Source: Alphaproteobacteria bacterium
Lineage (GTDB): Bacteria > Pseudomonadota > Alphaproteobacteria > UBA8366 > JADFVY01
NCBI GenBank assembly: GCA_029881615.1
Contig: JAOUMF010000011.1
Coordinates: 1-13,366 of the forward strand
DNA length: 13,366 bases
Direction: 5' to 3'
Shown one piece after another: positions 6,735 through 13,366 of this stretch (positions are counted from its first letter, which is position 1; each line of letters opens with the position of its first letter). The position numbers were made by a program, and so were the translations under genes. The notes below the pieces were generated by a model that worked only from the letters and a program-made list of their open reading frames with translations, did no database searches and was not told the DNA's origin.

Positions 6735-7259
6735 ATGAAAATCATTCCTCAGGGGCCGAAACACGGGCCCGCCATCGAACGGCTGCTCGACCTTACCTTT
6801 GGTCATGATCGGCATGGCAAGACCGTTTACCGGCTGCGCGAGGCCGCCCCGGCGGTGCCCAGCCTTTCTTTTGTCATCGAACGCGACGGCGATGTCGTCG
6901 CCACGTTGCGCTTCTGGCCGGTAACGCTGCCCAATCATGAACAGGCCCTGCTGTTGGGGCCGCTTGCGGTACTGCCGGAATTGTCCGGCCAGGGCATGGG
7001 CCGCGCCATGGTGCGGCACGGCATGGCCGAGGCAAGGGCGCAGGGTTGGCCCAGCGTTCTGGTGGTCGGCGATCCGAAATATTACGAACCCTTCGGCTTC
7101 AGCCGGGAAAAGGCGGAATCTCTGCGCTTGCCCGGCTGGGTGGAACTTCCCCGGTTTCAAGCTGTCGAACTGGTTCCCGGAGCGCTGGACGGGGTGGAAG
7201 GCCTTATAAGGCCGGGCCGTCCGGCGAAACCCGCATGGGCGCGCAAGGCCGGCGCCTGA
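6735..7259 (+). CDS. GNAT-family N-acetyltransferase, YhbS-like
   Basis: Predicted cytoplasmic acetyl-CoA-dependent acyltransferase; substrate unknown. From the ATG at 6735 the product has 174 residues, close to the usual YhbS length of about 167. It carries the family core LLLGPLAVLPELSGQGMGRAMV (about residues 72-93), where SGQGMG is the Q/RxxGxG/A pyrophosphate loop of acetyl-CoA binding, followed by VLVVGDPKYYEPFGF (108-122), the YhbS signature. A GAGAA-type site at 6722-6726 lies 8 nt before this ATG; an upstream in-frame ATG at 6675 has no such site and would add 20 unconserved residues. The gene is divergent from ynjB and separated from the TRAP operon by a regulated-looking gap, so it is probably transcribed alone. 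Confidence 0.88.
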   Translation: MKIIPQGPKHGPAIERLLDLTFGHDRHGKTVYRLREAAPAVPSLSFVIERDGDVVATLRFWPVTLPNHEQALLLGPLAVLPELSGQGMGRAMVRHGMAEARAQGWPSVLVVGDPKYYEPFGFSREKAESLRLPGWVELPRFQAVELVPGALDGVEGLIRPGRPAKPAWARKAGA

Positions 7260-7330
7260 TTCAGACTGCCGTAAATGCCGACAAGGCGGTTGACATCGAC
7301 CGCCGGTTGCCATTGACTCGCGAGATTCGG

Positions 7331-7346
7331 TTATTGTGTACAATAA
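7331..7346. promoter_or_regulatory. Palindromic operator-like site upstream of the TAXI operon
   Basis: TTATTGTGTACAATAA is an inverted repeat with 7-bp arms and a 2-bp centre. Its core TTGTGTACAA fits the TnGTnnACnA pattern typical of FadR/FCD-type GntR regulators, which often control TRAP transporters (family knowledge). It overlaps a possible -10 (TACAAT, 7339-7344) whose candidate -35 TTGACT (7313-7318) is 20 nt away, longer than ideal. A consensus TTGACA at 7290-7295 has no good -10. No regulator gene is in the window. Confidence 0.4.
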
Positions 7347-7558
7347 TGCAGTGGCCGGATAACGGGCAGGGGCCGCCGTTAATGCAAAACCGCGATCAGC
7401 GGCGGATCGGCGTGGCAATATGTATAAGATGACGGCATGGGCAATTGCCTGGCCGAAAATCCTGTTGCGCGGCTTTCCTTACCCTAATTGTCTGACGGTT
7501 GCCGGATCGTGGATTTCGATGCGATCGGGCGTGACTCAATAACTGCAGGGAGGAAAAT
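7347..7558 (+). promoter_or_regulatory. Long leader of the TAXI/TRAP operon
   Basis: About 210 nt separate the operator-like palindrome from the binding-protein start. The leader holds a second perfect palindrome GGCAATTGCC (7440-7449), a TATAAG box (7423-7428) without a matching -35, and ends in a strong GGGAGG ribosome-binding site at 7549-7554. No gene or riboswitch is recognised. Confidence 0.35.
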
Positions 7559-8518
7559 ATGCGAAATTTGACATTGGCTTCCGCGACGTTGCTCGGCCTG
7601 GCACTGATCCAGCCGGCCAGCGCCGTGGCAAAAGAGGATATCGCCTGGGGCGGTTCCAACCCCGGCGGGGTGATGTATTACATGGTCGGTTCGGCCGGTA
7701 CGATCATTTCCGAGAAACTGCCGCAATATAACATCACCCAGGTGACCACGGGCGGTTCCACCGAGAACGCCAAGCGTATCATCAAGGGCGAACTGGATAT
7801 GGGCATTGTCTACGGCGCCCATGTCTATATGGCCCAGAAGCCGGAAGGTCCCTTCGAGAACGGCGAAAAAGGCACCATGATGCGCGGCGTGGCCAAGGCC
7901 TATAAGGGCCCCACCTATTTCGTGACCCTGCCGGGTAGCGGCATCACCAAAATTTCCGACCTCGACGGCAAGAAAGTAGCGCTCGGCCCGCCGGGATCGG
8001 GCACGGTCTTCAACTGTTCGAATATCATGCGGGCGACCGGCATGCTGGACAAGATCGAGCCCAGCATGATGACCTTCGCCGATGCAGGTCGCGCCCTGGC
8101 CAACGGTCAGATCGATGCGCTTTGCCAGTCCTCGGCCCCGGCGGCCGCGGTCAAGGAGCTTGCCGAGACCAAGGGCGCGGTGGTGTTGCCCTACAGCGCG
8201 GACGAAATGAAGGCGATCACCGGCCAGTATCCGTTCTATGTGCCCAACACCATGCCCTCGACCACCTATACCGGCGTGCCGGATGTCGACCTGCCCTATC
8301 TGACGGTCTACTGGGTGGCGCATGAGCGTGTTTCGGCCAAGGCGGTCGAGGATATTCTCGATCTGGTCTATCAGCCCGAGATCAAGAAACAGCTGGCGGC
8401 GGGCCATAAGGCCTGGGGCCAGATGGAACCCGACACGAAGAACTTCCTTTCCCTTGGGGTGCCGATGCATCCGGGGGCGGAGGCCTATTACAAGAAAATG
8501 GGCCTTTGGAAGGAATAA
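7559..8518 (+). CDS. TAXI-family TRAP transporter solute-binding protein
   Basis: Periplasmic receptor of a secondary TRAP importer. The 319-residue product has a signal peptide with cleavage near ASA-VA (residues 20-24), then the TAXI fold: IAWGGSNPGGVMYYMVGSAG (28-47), TTGGSTENAKRIIKGELDMG (63-82) and KISDLDGKKVALGPPGSGT (131-149), all typical of the family. TAXI proteins are usually linked to uptake of organic acids or glutamate-like ligands; the ligand here cannot be told from the sequence. The start has a strong ribosome-binding site (GGGAGG) 4 nt upstream. It is followed by a terminator hairpin and then the matching fused permease, so the receptor is probably made in excess over the permease. 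Confidence 0.95.
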   Translation: MRNLTLASATLLGLALIQPASAVAKEDIAWGGSNPGGVMYYMVGSAGTIISEKLPQYNITQVTTGGSTENAKRIIKGELDMGIVYGAHVYMAQKPEGPFENGEKGTMMRGVAKAYKGPTYFVTLPGSGITKISDLDGKKVALGPPGSGTVFNCSNIMRATGMLDKIEPSMMTFADAGRALANGQIDALCQSSAPAAAVKELAETKGAVVLPYSADEMKAITGQYPFYVPNTMPSTTYTGVPDVDLPYLTVYWVAHERVSAKAVEDILDLVYQPEIKKQLAAGHKAWGQMEPDTKNFLSLGVPMHPGAEAYYKKMGLWKE

Positions 8519-8534
8519 CATTCCTTGAGGGTTT

Positions 8535-8571
8535 CAGCCGCCGCGGCGTCGGCCGCGGCGGCTGGTTTTTT
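8535..8571 (+). terminator. Intra-operon Rho-independent terminator
   Basis: A perfect 12-bp stem, 8535-8546 (CAGCCGCCGCGG) with 8553-8564, has a 6-nt loop and is followed by G and six T's (8566-8571). It lies 16 nt after the binding-protein stop and 27 nt before the permease start. Partial read-through would set a high receptor-to-permease ratio, which fits the need for excess binding protein. Confidence 0.85.
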
Positions 8572-8597
8572 GTCTGATTTCCGAATGATCCGGGTGA

Positions 8598-10517
8598 ATG
8601 CCGATGACGGGCGAGAGCTGGTTTCCTGACATAAAAAGCAAGGGACGGACCCTGTCCGGCCATTTTGCCGTGATCTACAGCCTGACCGCGGCGGGCTTTT
8701 CGCTCTGGTATCTCTATACCTCGGGGTTCGGCCTGGTTTCGACCGAGACCAATCGCGGCTTCTATCTGCTGTTTACCTCGATCCTGGTCTTCCTGATTTT
8801 TCCGGCCAGGCGCGGCGCGCCGACCCACCGGCCAAGTATCATCGATTTTGTCTTCATCGGCGCGGCGATCGCCTGCATCACATACTGGATGGATCAGTAT
8901 GTGCCCTATGCCATGTTCCGGGTCAGCGATCCGAACCAGTGGGATCTCACCATGGCAGCCGTCGCCATCGTGGTGATTCTGGAAACCAGCCGCCGGGTGC
9001 TCGGCCCGGCCATTCCGATCATCGCGATCCTGTTTCTGGCGCAGCTTTATTTCGGGCCCTACCTGCCTGGCAAGCTCAGCCATCCGGGTATGCCGGTCGA
9101 GCGTATCCTGGAATTCAGCTTCTCGACACAGGAGGCGATTTTCGGCGTGGTCACCGCGACCTTCGCGACCTTCGTCTTCCCCTTCATGATTTTCGGGGCG
9201 TTCCTGGAGCGCAGCGGCGCCGGTACCTTCTTCATGGAGTTGGCGACGGCGCTGACCGGGCGCTGGCGCGGCGGGCCGGCAAAGATCGCAACGTTGAGCT
9301 CGGCCCTGTTCGGCTCAATCTCGGGCTCGTCGGTTGCCAATGTGGTGGCGTCGGGCGCCTTCACCATCCCGATGATGAAACGCATCGGTTTCAAGCCGCA
9401 TCATGCCGGCGCCATCGAGGCGATCGCATCGACCGGCGGCCAGATCATGCCGCCGATCATGGGCGCCGGCGTGTTCATTCTGGCGACGCTGACCGAGCGC
9501 GATTATCTGAGCATCGCCATGATGAACGTGATTCCGGCCGTGCTGTTCTTCACCTTCATTCTATTGATGGTCGATCTGGAGGCCATGCGGACGGGCCTGA
9601 AGGGGCTGCCCGACAAGGAAATACCCCGGGTCGGCGACGTACTGCGCCGCGGCTGGTTCTTCTTCGTCCCGCTGATCGTCGTTATCGCCCTGCTTTTCAT
9701 GGGTTATTCCGCGAATTATGGCGCGTTCTACGGCACCGTCTCGACCCTGGCGCTGTCCTGGTTGCGCAAGGATACGCGCATGGGACCGAAGGCGATCTTC
9801 CACGGGCTGGTCGGCGGAGGGCATAACAACACTTCGGCCGGGGCCGCGATCGGTAGCCTGGGGATCATCATCGGCGGCGTCATCCTGGCCGGACTCGGCC
9901 TTAAATTCTCCGCCGTTCTGGTGGAGTTCGCCGGTGGTCAGCTGTTCCTGACGGTCGTTCTCGTGACCATCATCTCAATCGTCATCGGCATGGGCAGCAG
10001 CACGACGGGATCCTACATCATCCTGGCCGTGGTGGCGGCGCCGGCGCTGATTCATCTGGGGGTGGATGAAGTGGCGGCGCATCTGGTGGTGTTTTATGCG
10101 GCGTGCTTGTCGAACGTGACGCCGCCGGTTTGCGTTTCCGCCTTCGCGGGCGCGGCGATCGCCGGCGCGGACCCGATGAAAACCGGCTTCGCGGCACTGA
10201 AATTCGGCGCGACGCTGGTGCTGGTTCCGTTCAGTTTCGTTTATGTGCCGGAACTGCTGTTGATTGGAGAACCCGGCGAGATCGCCTATGCGGCGGTACG
10301 GTATCTTGCGGGTTACACCGTGCTGGCGATGGGGATCCAGAAAACCGAGTTCCTGGTCGGCGAAATATCGCAATTACGGCGTGTCGGTTTCATTGTTGCG
10401 GCTGTCGGCTTGTTGTTCCCGTTGTTTCCCTATGCCGAGGTTGCGGGTCTGGCGCTGGCGGTTGCCGTCTGGGCGCCGAGTCTGCGAGATTTTCTGGCTG
10501 TCAGGCGCGCATCCTGA
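8598..10517 (+). CDS. TRAP transporter fused permease (4TM/12TM, DctQM fusion)
   Basis: Inner-membrane translocator that works with the TAXI binding protein, driven by an ion gradient. The 639-residue chain joins a small DctQ-like four-helix part (about residues 20-150) to a large DctM-like part. DctM hallmarks are GSISGSSVANVVASGAFTIP (239-258), GGQIMPPIMGAGVF (280-293) and a second, inverted-repeat half with IGMGSSTTGSYII and SNVTPPVCVSAFAGAAIAGA. Length and order fit the 4TM/12TM fusion family. ATG 8598 directly abuts a weak GGGTGA; Met3 (8604) has better spacing and may be the true start. Nothing downstream shares the operon before the tRNA. Confidence 0.94.
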   Translation: MPMTGESWFPDIKSKGRTLSGHFAVIYSLTAAGFSLWYLYTSGFGLVSTETNRGFYLLFTSILVFLIFPARRGAPTHRPSIIDFVFIGAAIACITYWMDQYVPYAMFRVSDPNQWDLTMAAVAIVVILETSRRVLGPAIPIIAILFLAQLYFGPYLPGKLSHPGMPVERILEFSFSTQEAIFGVVTATFATFVFPFMIFGAFLERSGAGTFFMELATALTGRWRGGPAKIATLSSALFGSISGSSVANVVASGAFTIPMMKRIGFKPHHAGAIEAIASTGGQIMPPIMGAGVFILATLTERDYLSIAMMNVIPAVLFFTFILLMVDLEAMRTGLKGLPDKEIPRVGDVLRRGWFFFVPLIVVIALLFMGYSANYGAFYGTVSTLALSWLRKDTRMGPKAIFHGLVGGGHNNTSAGAAIGSLGIIIGGVILAGLGLKFSAVLVEFAGGQLFLTVVLVTIISIVIGMGSSTTGSYIILAVVAAPALIHLGVDEVAAHLVVFYAACLSNVTPPVCVSAFAGAAIAGADPMKTGFAALKFGATLVLVPFSFVYVPELLLIGEPGEIAYAAVRYLAGYTVLAMGIQKTEFLVGEISQLRRVGFIVAAVGLLFPLFPYAEVAGLALAVAVWAPSLRDFLAVRRAS

Positions 10518-10561
10518 AGGGGGTGTTGTCGCGTAATGGCTGTGTGCTGATGGTTACATCA

Positions 10562-10594
10562 TGATCCACGAGGATCAGATCGAGAATCCGATCT
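10562..10594. other. Two adjacent small stem-loops after the TRAP permease
   Basis: TGATCC/GGATCA (10562-10577, ACGA loop) and AGATCG/CGATCT (10577-10594, 6-nt loop) form two 6-bp stems in the 154-nt gap before the tRNA promoter. No T-run follows, so they are only a possible weak 3' end signal. Confidence 0.25.
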
Positions 10595-10671
10595 CCACGC
10601 CGAACGCGGGCCGGATTAGCTTGCGGTATTTCGGATAAATCGATACCGGGCGCTTCTTGTCGTCCCGCCGC

Positions 10672-10700
10672 TTGAAGCGCGGGCAAGAGTGCCATATAAG
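10672..10700 (+). promoter_or_regulatory. Promoter of tRNA-Gly
   Basis: TTGAAG (10672-10677) and TATAAG (10695-10700) are separated by exactly 17 nt and end 11 nt before the mature tRNA, as expected for a strong tRNA promoter with a short leader. Confidence 0.75.
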
Positions 10701-10711
10701 GATGACGGAGC

Positions 10712-10786
<75 letters not shown>

Positions 10787-11206
10787 GTTCCCTGCGAAAT
10801 GATCTGATGCCAGGAACCGCTTTCCCGCCGAGGGTGGCGGATTATTCGGGTGTCGAAAATCACTCATATCAATGGCCGCCATCACAACAGAGCTATGGCC
10901 TGTCCGGGAGATCGCCCAGCGGTTGTCTCGGTCAATGTCCTTCCGCGTCTGCTGTCGCGGACGATCTATGTTATCGAGTTACTCGTCGAAAAGATTGACC
11001 TGCTTTATTTAAATATACATAATATCAATGGCTTGCCTTTTTATTGCCGCTTGAATTCCACCTTCTTTCAGGCCTTATATATTTATCCTAAAGTATATAT
11101 GGTGCGTTGATGGACAATCTACGAGAGCGTTTTCTTAACCTTAAGGTAACTATCATCTGCCACACTCCACACGGTTAGATAGCACATCGTCGTAAGCTTA
11201 TGATGC
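10787..11206. other. AT-rich intergenic region after tRNA-Gly
   Basis: These 420 nt hold no gene that I can support. The first part is of ordinary composition; from about 11000 to 11110 the DNA becomes very AT-rich (runs such as TTTATTTAAATATACATAAT). A 10-bp palindrome ACCTTAAGGT lies at about 11138-11147, and an 11-bp direct repeat ATATCAATGGC occurs at 10866 and 11022. An 86-codon open frame at 10850-11110 starts with GTG, lacks a ribosome-binding site and has no recognisable content. The region probably carries the promoter of the following surface-glycan genes. Confidence 0.6.
11051..11080 (+). promoter_or_regulatory. Candidate promoter of the GT-C gene pair
   Basis: TTGAAT (11051-11056) is followed after 18 nt by TTATAT (11075-11080), about 130 nt before the first downstream gene. 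The surroundings are so AT-rich that other -10-like boxes occur nearby, so the choice is tentative. Confidence 0.35.
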
Positions 11207-12961
11207 ATGCCTGCGTTCAAGTGGAGTTCTCTTTTGACCCATAAAAACAGACATCTATACCCGTTGGCCGTTCTCGCGGTGATAACCGTCGTTTGCATGC
11301 CCTTTATCCTGCTGGGTGTTCAGACCGGGCATAGCCTTGCCCTGAATATTTCTTGGGCCAATGGGTTTATCGGACAGTTCTGGGACGGCGAGTTATATCC
11401 GCGCTGGCTGGTTGATATGAATGAGGGGGCCGGGAGTCCGGTATTTTTCTTTTATGGGCCGTTGCCGTTCTATCTGATGGCGCCGGTCGTTCTATTTTGC
11501 CCGGGTTGTGAAATCAATATCGTGCTGGGTATCACGGGATGGCTGATTATGGCGATGTCCGGGCTTGCCTTTTACGTCTTCGCCCGGCAGTATGCCGCGC
11601 CGCTGGCATCGACGATCGGCTCTCTGCTTTACGTGTTTATGCCATATCATTTTGCCGTCGATCTCCTGATCCGGCAGGCGATTGGCGAGATCGCCGCGTA
11701 TATCTGGATACCTCTTATTCTGTATTTCACCAGGAAGATGGCGGGTGACCGCTTTTCCGTTATTGGGTTCGCCTTTTCCTATGCCTGCCTGATTTTGTCT
11801 CATTTGCCGTCGGCATTGCTGTTTTCGATGTTTCTTCCGTTATATGCGGGATTTCTCGCATATCAGAACAGGTCACCGGCCCAGTTTTACGTTTTTCTCT
11901 CCGGTGTTCTTCTGGGAATGGCGCTCGCCGGCATTTATCTTGTTCCCGCTGTATTATCGCAGGGTTACATTACGGCCAGTCAGTGGTGGGTTCCAGAGTA
12001 CCAGTATCACCAGTGGTTTTTTCTGGACGGGGTTGCCGCGCCCAATCCACAGTTTGGCGATGGCCTTTTCCTGGCACTCTTGTTCTCCACCTTGGTATTC
12101 TGCGGGGTCTGGCTTGTCGCCTTCCGTCAACATGAGGCAAAGGAGCGCGCCTCGTTGTTTGTGTGGCTGCTCTTTGCCGCCGGGGCCTGGTATTTGATGA
12201 CGCCGGTCTCCCGGTTTTTGTGGGAGCTGCTTCCTTTTCTGTACAAGGTGCAATTTCCGTGGCGCGTGGCCGTCGTCCTAGATTTCGCGGTTGCTATTAC
12301 CTTTGTTGTGGCAATGCGCGACGTCCCTGTAGGTGAAAACAAGAAGTTCGTATTGATCTCCAGCTTGGCGGCGGTTCTGTTGATAGTGTCCGGCGGCTTT
12401 GGCGCCGTGCACTTTGTCGGCCAATGGAAAATGTCGCAGAGCGCGGAGTATCAGGAAAGGTTTCAAGATGTCATATCGATGGGGCACGACGCCAGTGAAT
12501 ATCTGCCGGCGTCCGCGACGCTTCCTCAAAGCGAGATATGGCGGCACCTGAAGTCGATCTCCAGAATCGGTCTGGATGCAGATAACGGCCGGGCCAGCGT
12601 CACCAGGTGGAAGGCGCGGGATATCGTCCTTGATGTCGATCTGTCGGCCGAAACGAAATTGGTCGTACGACAGTTTTATTATCCCGGCTGGCAGGCCAGG
12701 ATAGCGGGTGGCGGAGGTGCCGTGACAATTGCCCCGGCCGGTCCGGCCGGTCTTATCGAACTGATCGCTCCGCCCGGGCGGTATCGCCTTGAATTGGCGT
12801 TGGGCTGGTCGCTGCATGAATTGGCCGGGGCGGCGATAAGTGTTTCGGGCTTGCTGATCGTATTGTTTATCGTATTTCTTCGGTTCCTGCGGCGTTGGCA
12901 ATATCAGTTTCCATGGGGTTTGCGCGGATTTAATGCTATCTCAACGGTTGGGCGACGATAA
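11207..12961 (+). CDS. Polytopic membrane protein, 6-pyruvoyl-tetrahydropterin synthase-related / YfhO-like (GT-C type)
   Basis: The 584-residue product has about a dozen hydrophobic segments and the pattern of the PTPS-related membrane family: a first large loop with TGHSLALNISW (40-50) and GELYPRW (61-67), then GAGSPVFFFYGPLPFYL (74-90). An HDASEYLPASA block lies at 427-437, and a periplasmic beta domain with FYYPGWQARIAGGG (490-503) precedes a last helix. Despite the family name it is not a pterin enzyme; the architecture resembles GT-C glycosyltransferases that use lipid-linked sugars, and a role in surface glycan assembly is inference. The ATG at 11207 lacks a ribosome-binding site, while an in-frame TTG at 11234 has GTGGAG 7 nt upstream and would give 575 residues. 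Third codon positions are richer in T/A than in the genes before the tRNA. Confidence 0.85.
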   Translation: MPAFKWSSLLTHKNRHLYPLAVLAVITVVCMPFILLGVQTGHSLALNISWANGFIGQFWDGELYPRWLVDMNEGAGSPVFFFYGPLPFYLMAPVVLFCPGCEINIVLGITGWLIMAMSGLAFYVFARQYAAPLASTIGSLLYVFMPYHFAVDLLIRQAIGEIAAYIWIPLILYFTRKMAGDRFSVIGFAFSYACLILSHLPSALLFSMFLPLYAGFLAYQNRSPAQFYVFLSGVLLGMALAGIYLVPAVLSQGYITASQWWVPEYQYHQWFFLDGVAAPNPQFGDGLFLALLFSTLVFCGVWLVAFRQHEAKERASLFVWLLFAAGAWYLMTPVSRFLWELLPFLYKVQFPWRVAVVLDFAVAITFVVAMRDVPVGENKKFVLISSLAAVLLIVSGGFGAVHFVGQWKMSQSAEYQERFQDVISMGHDASEYLPASATLPQSEIWRHLKSISRIGLDADNGRASVTRWKARDIVLDVDLSAETKLVVRQFYYPGWQARIAGGGGAVTIAPAGPAGLIELIAPPGRYRLELALGWSLHELAGAAISVSGLLIVLFIVFLRFLRRWQYQFPWGLRGFNAISTVGRR

Positions 12962-13005
12962 TTCGGCGGTCGGGATTTCCGACGCACAACCGGCGAAAGA
13001 CGTTT

Positions 13006-13366
13006 ATGAGCAGAGTTATCATCTCCGCGATTACCTCCCTTCGTTCTCGTGGCGATTTTATGGCGGAAACCATGGTGCTGGCGGTATTTGTTGCCGCCGC
13101 CATCTTGCAGTTGCTGTATGTTCTGCCCAACCATGACAGTGTCTGGCTGCTGGTCGCCGCCGAGCGCATGCTTGACGGCGGTACTTATGAGCGGGATTTT
13201 TTCGAGGTCAATCCGCCGTTGGCAATTCTGCTCCATGCCCCCGCGTTCCTGGTCCAGAAAATAATCGGACAGACCGTCTATTCGTCGTTCATTGTCCTGA
13301 TGTTGGCATATGCGGCGGTCAGCCTGGTGTTTTTGCGAAAAATCATTGCCGACGGATTTTCGCCGA
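13006..13366 (+). CDS. GT-C glycosyltransferase, ArnT/PMT-like (3' end outside window)
   Basis: The frame is open to the right edge; 120 residues are visible from the ATG at 13006, 44 nt after the previous stop. After a hydrophobic helix (about 22-40) comes the first periplasmic loop with PNHDSVWLLVAAERMLDGG (41-59) and YERDFFEVNPPL (61-72). This is the HD...D-FE-NPP pattern of GT39/ArnT-like membrane transferases that take sugars from polyprenyl-phosphate donors; the acidic residues in this loop are the expected catalytic and metal-binding ones. A second hydrophobic segment begins near residue 91. An internal Met19 (13060) is an alternative start but has no ribosome-binding site. Its pairing with the preceding PTPS-related protein suggests a common role in a cell-surface glycan pathway. 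Confidence 0.82.
   Translation, partial: MSRVIISAITSLRSRGDFMAETMVLAVFVAAAILQLLYVLPNHDSVWLLVAAERMLDGGTYERDFFEVNPPLAILLHAPAFLVQKIIGQTVYSSFIVLMLAYAAVSLVFLRKIIADGFSP

Noticed and set aside
10561..10638. 25-codon plus-strand frame whose start loosely resembles a cupin-like IENP motif
   Set aside because: Too short and without a ribosome-binding site; at most a gene remnant that I cannot support.
10501..10695. 64-codon minus-strand frame
   Set aside because: It overlaps the tRNA promoter and the 3' end of the TRAP permease gene and has no family resemblance.
10866..11032. 11-bp direct repeat ATATCAATGGC as attachment sites
   Set aside because: It does not match the tRNA 3' end and is too short; no integrase nearby.
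10850..11110. 86-codon frame after the tRNA
   Set aside because: GTG start without a ribosome-binding site, no recognisable domain, located in AT-rich intergenic DNA.

Overview
The window looks like chromosomal DNA of a GC-rich alphaproteobacterium, possibly of the Rhodospirillales. The grounds are the high G+C third positions, the TAXI-type TRAP transporter with a fused 4TM/12TM permease, a YnjBCD-type importer, an RlmJ methyltransferase and a tRNA-Gly with encoded CCA. The class-level call is an inference; no 16S rRNA or other phylogenetic marker is present.

Layout. (1) 2-1399, plus strand: the 3' part of a membrane protein with PASTA repeats, followed 9 nt later by an unrecognised 186-residue protein. 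The left edge of the window falls inside a nearly identical 204-bp PASTA repeat. (2) 1418-1815: a strong hairpin with a T-run on the minus strand, a 67-residue YgaP-like (DUF2892) membrane protein on the minus strand, and its promoter, which carries a palindrome in the spacer. (3) 1904-6386, minus strand: a tight ynjB-ynjC-ynjD-rlmJ transcription unit. It holds a periplasmic binding protein, a fused double permease, an ATPase and the 23S rRNA adenine methyltransferase. The last two gene joins overlap (ATGA, and a 7-nt overlap), which suggests coupled translation. (4) 6387-6734: a divergent gap with two hairpins, then a YhbS-like GNAT acetyltransferase on the plus strand. (5) 7260-10517: a TAXI/TRAP transporter operon. 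A palindromic operator-like site lies upstream, and a perfect 12-bp terminator hairpin sits between the binding protein and the fused permease. (6) 10672-10786: a tRNA-Gly(CCC) gene with a good promoter. (7) 10787-13366: a visibly AT-richer leader followed by two GT-C-like membrane protein genes, one a YfhO/6-pyruvoyl-tetrahydropterin-synthase-related membrane protein and one an ArnT/PMT-like glycosyltransferase cut by the window end. They suggest the start of a cell-surface glycan locus next to the tRNA.

Most of the window is conventional transport and housekeeping content. The parts least explained by known families are the PASTA protein with its unknown partner at the left edge, the DPAY variant of the RlmJ catalytic motif, and the surface-glycan genes entering after tRNA-Gly. 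No CRISPR array, insertion sequence, integrase or obvious defence system is visible.
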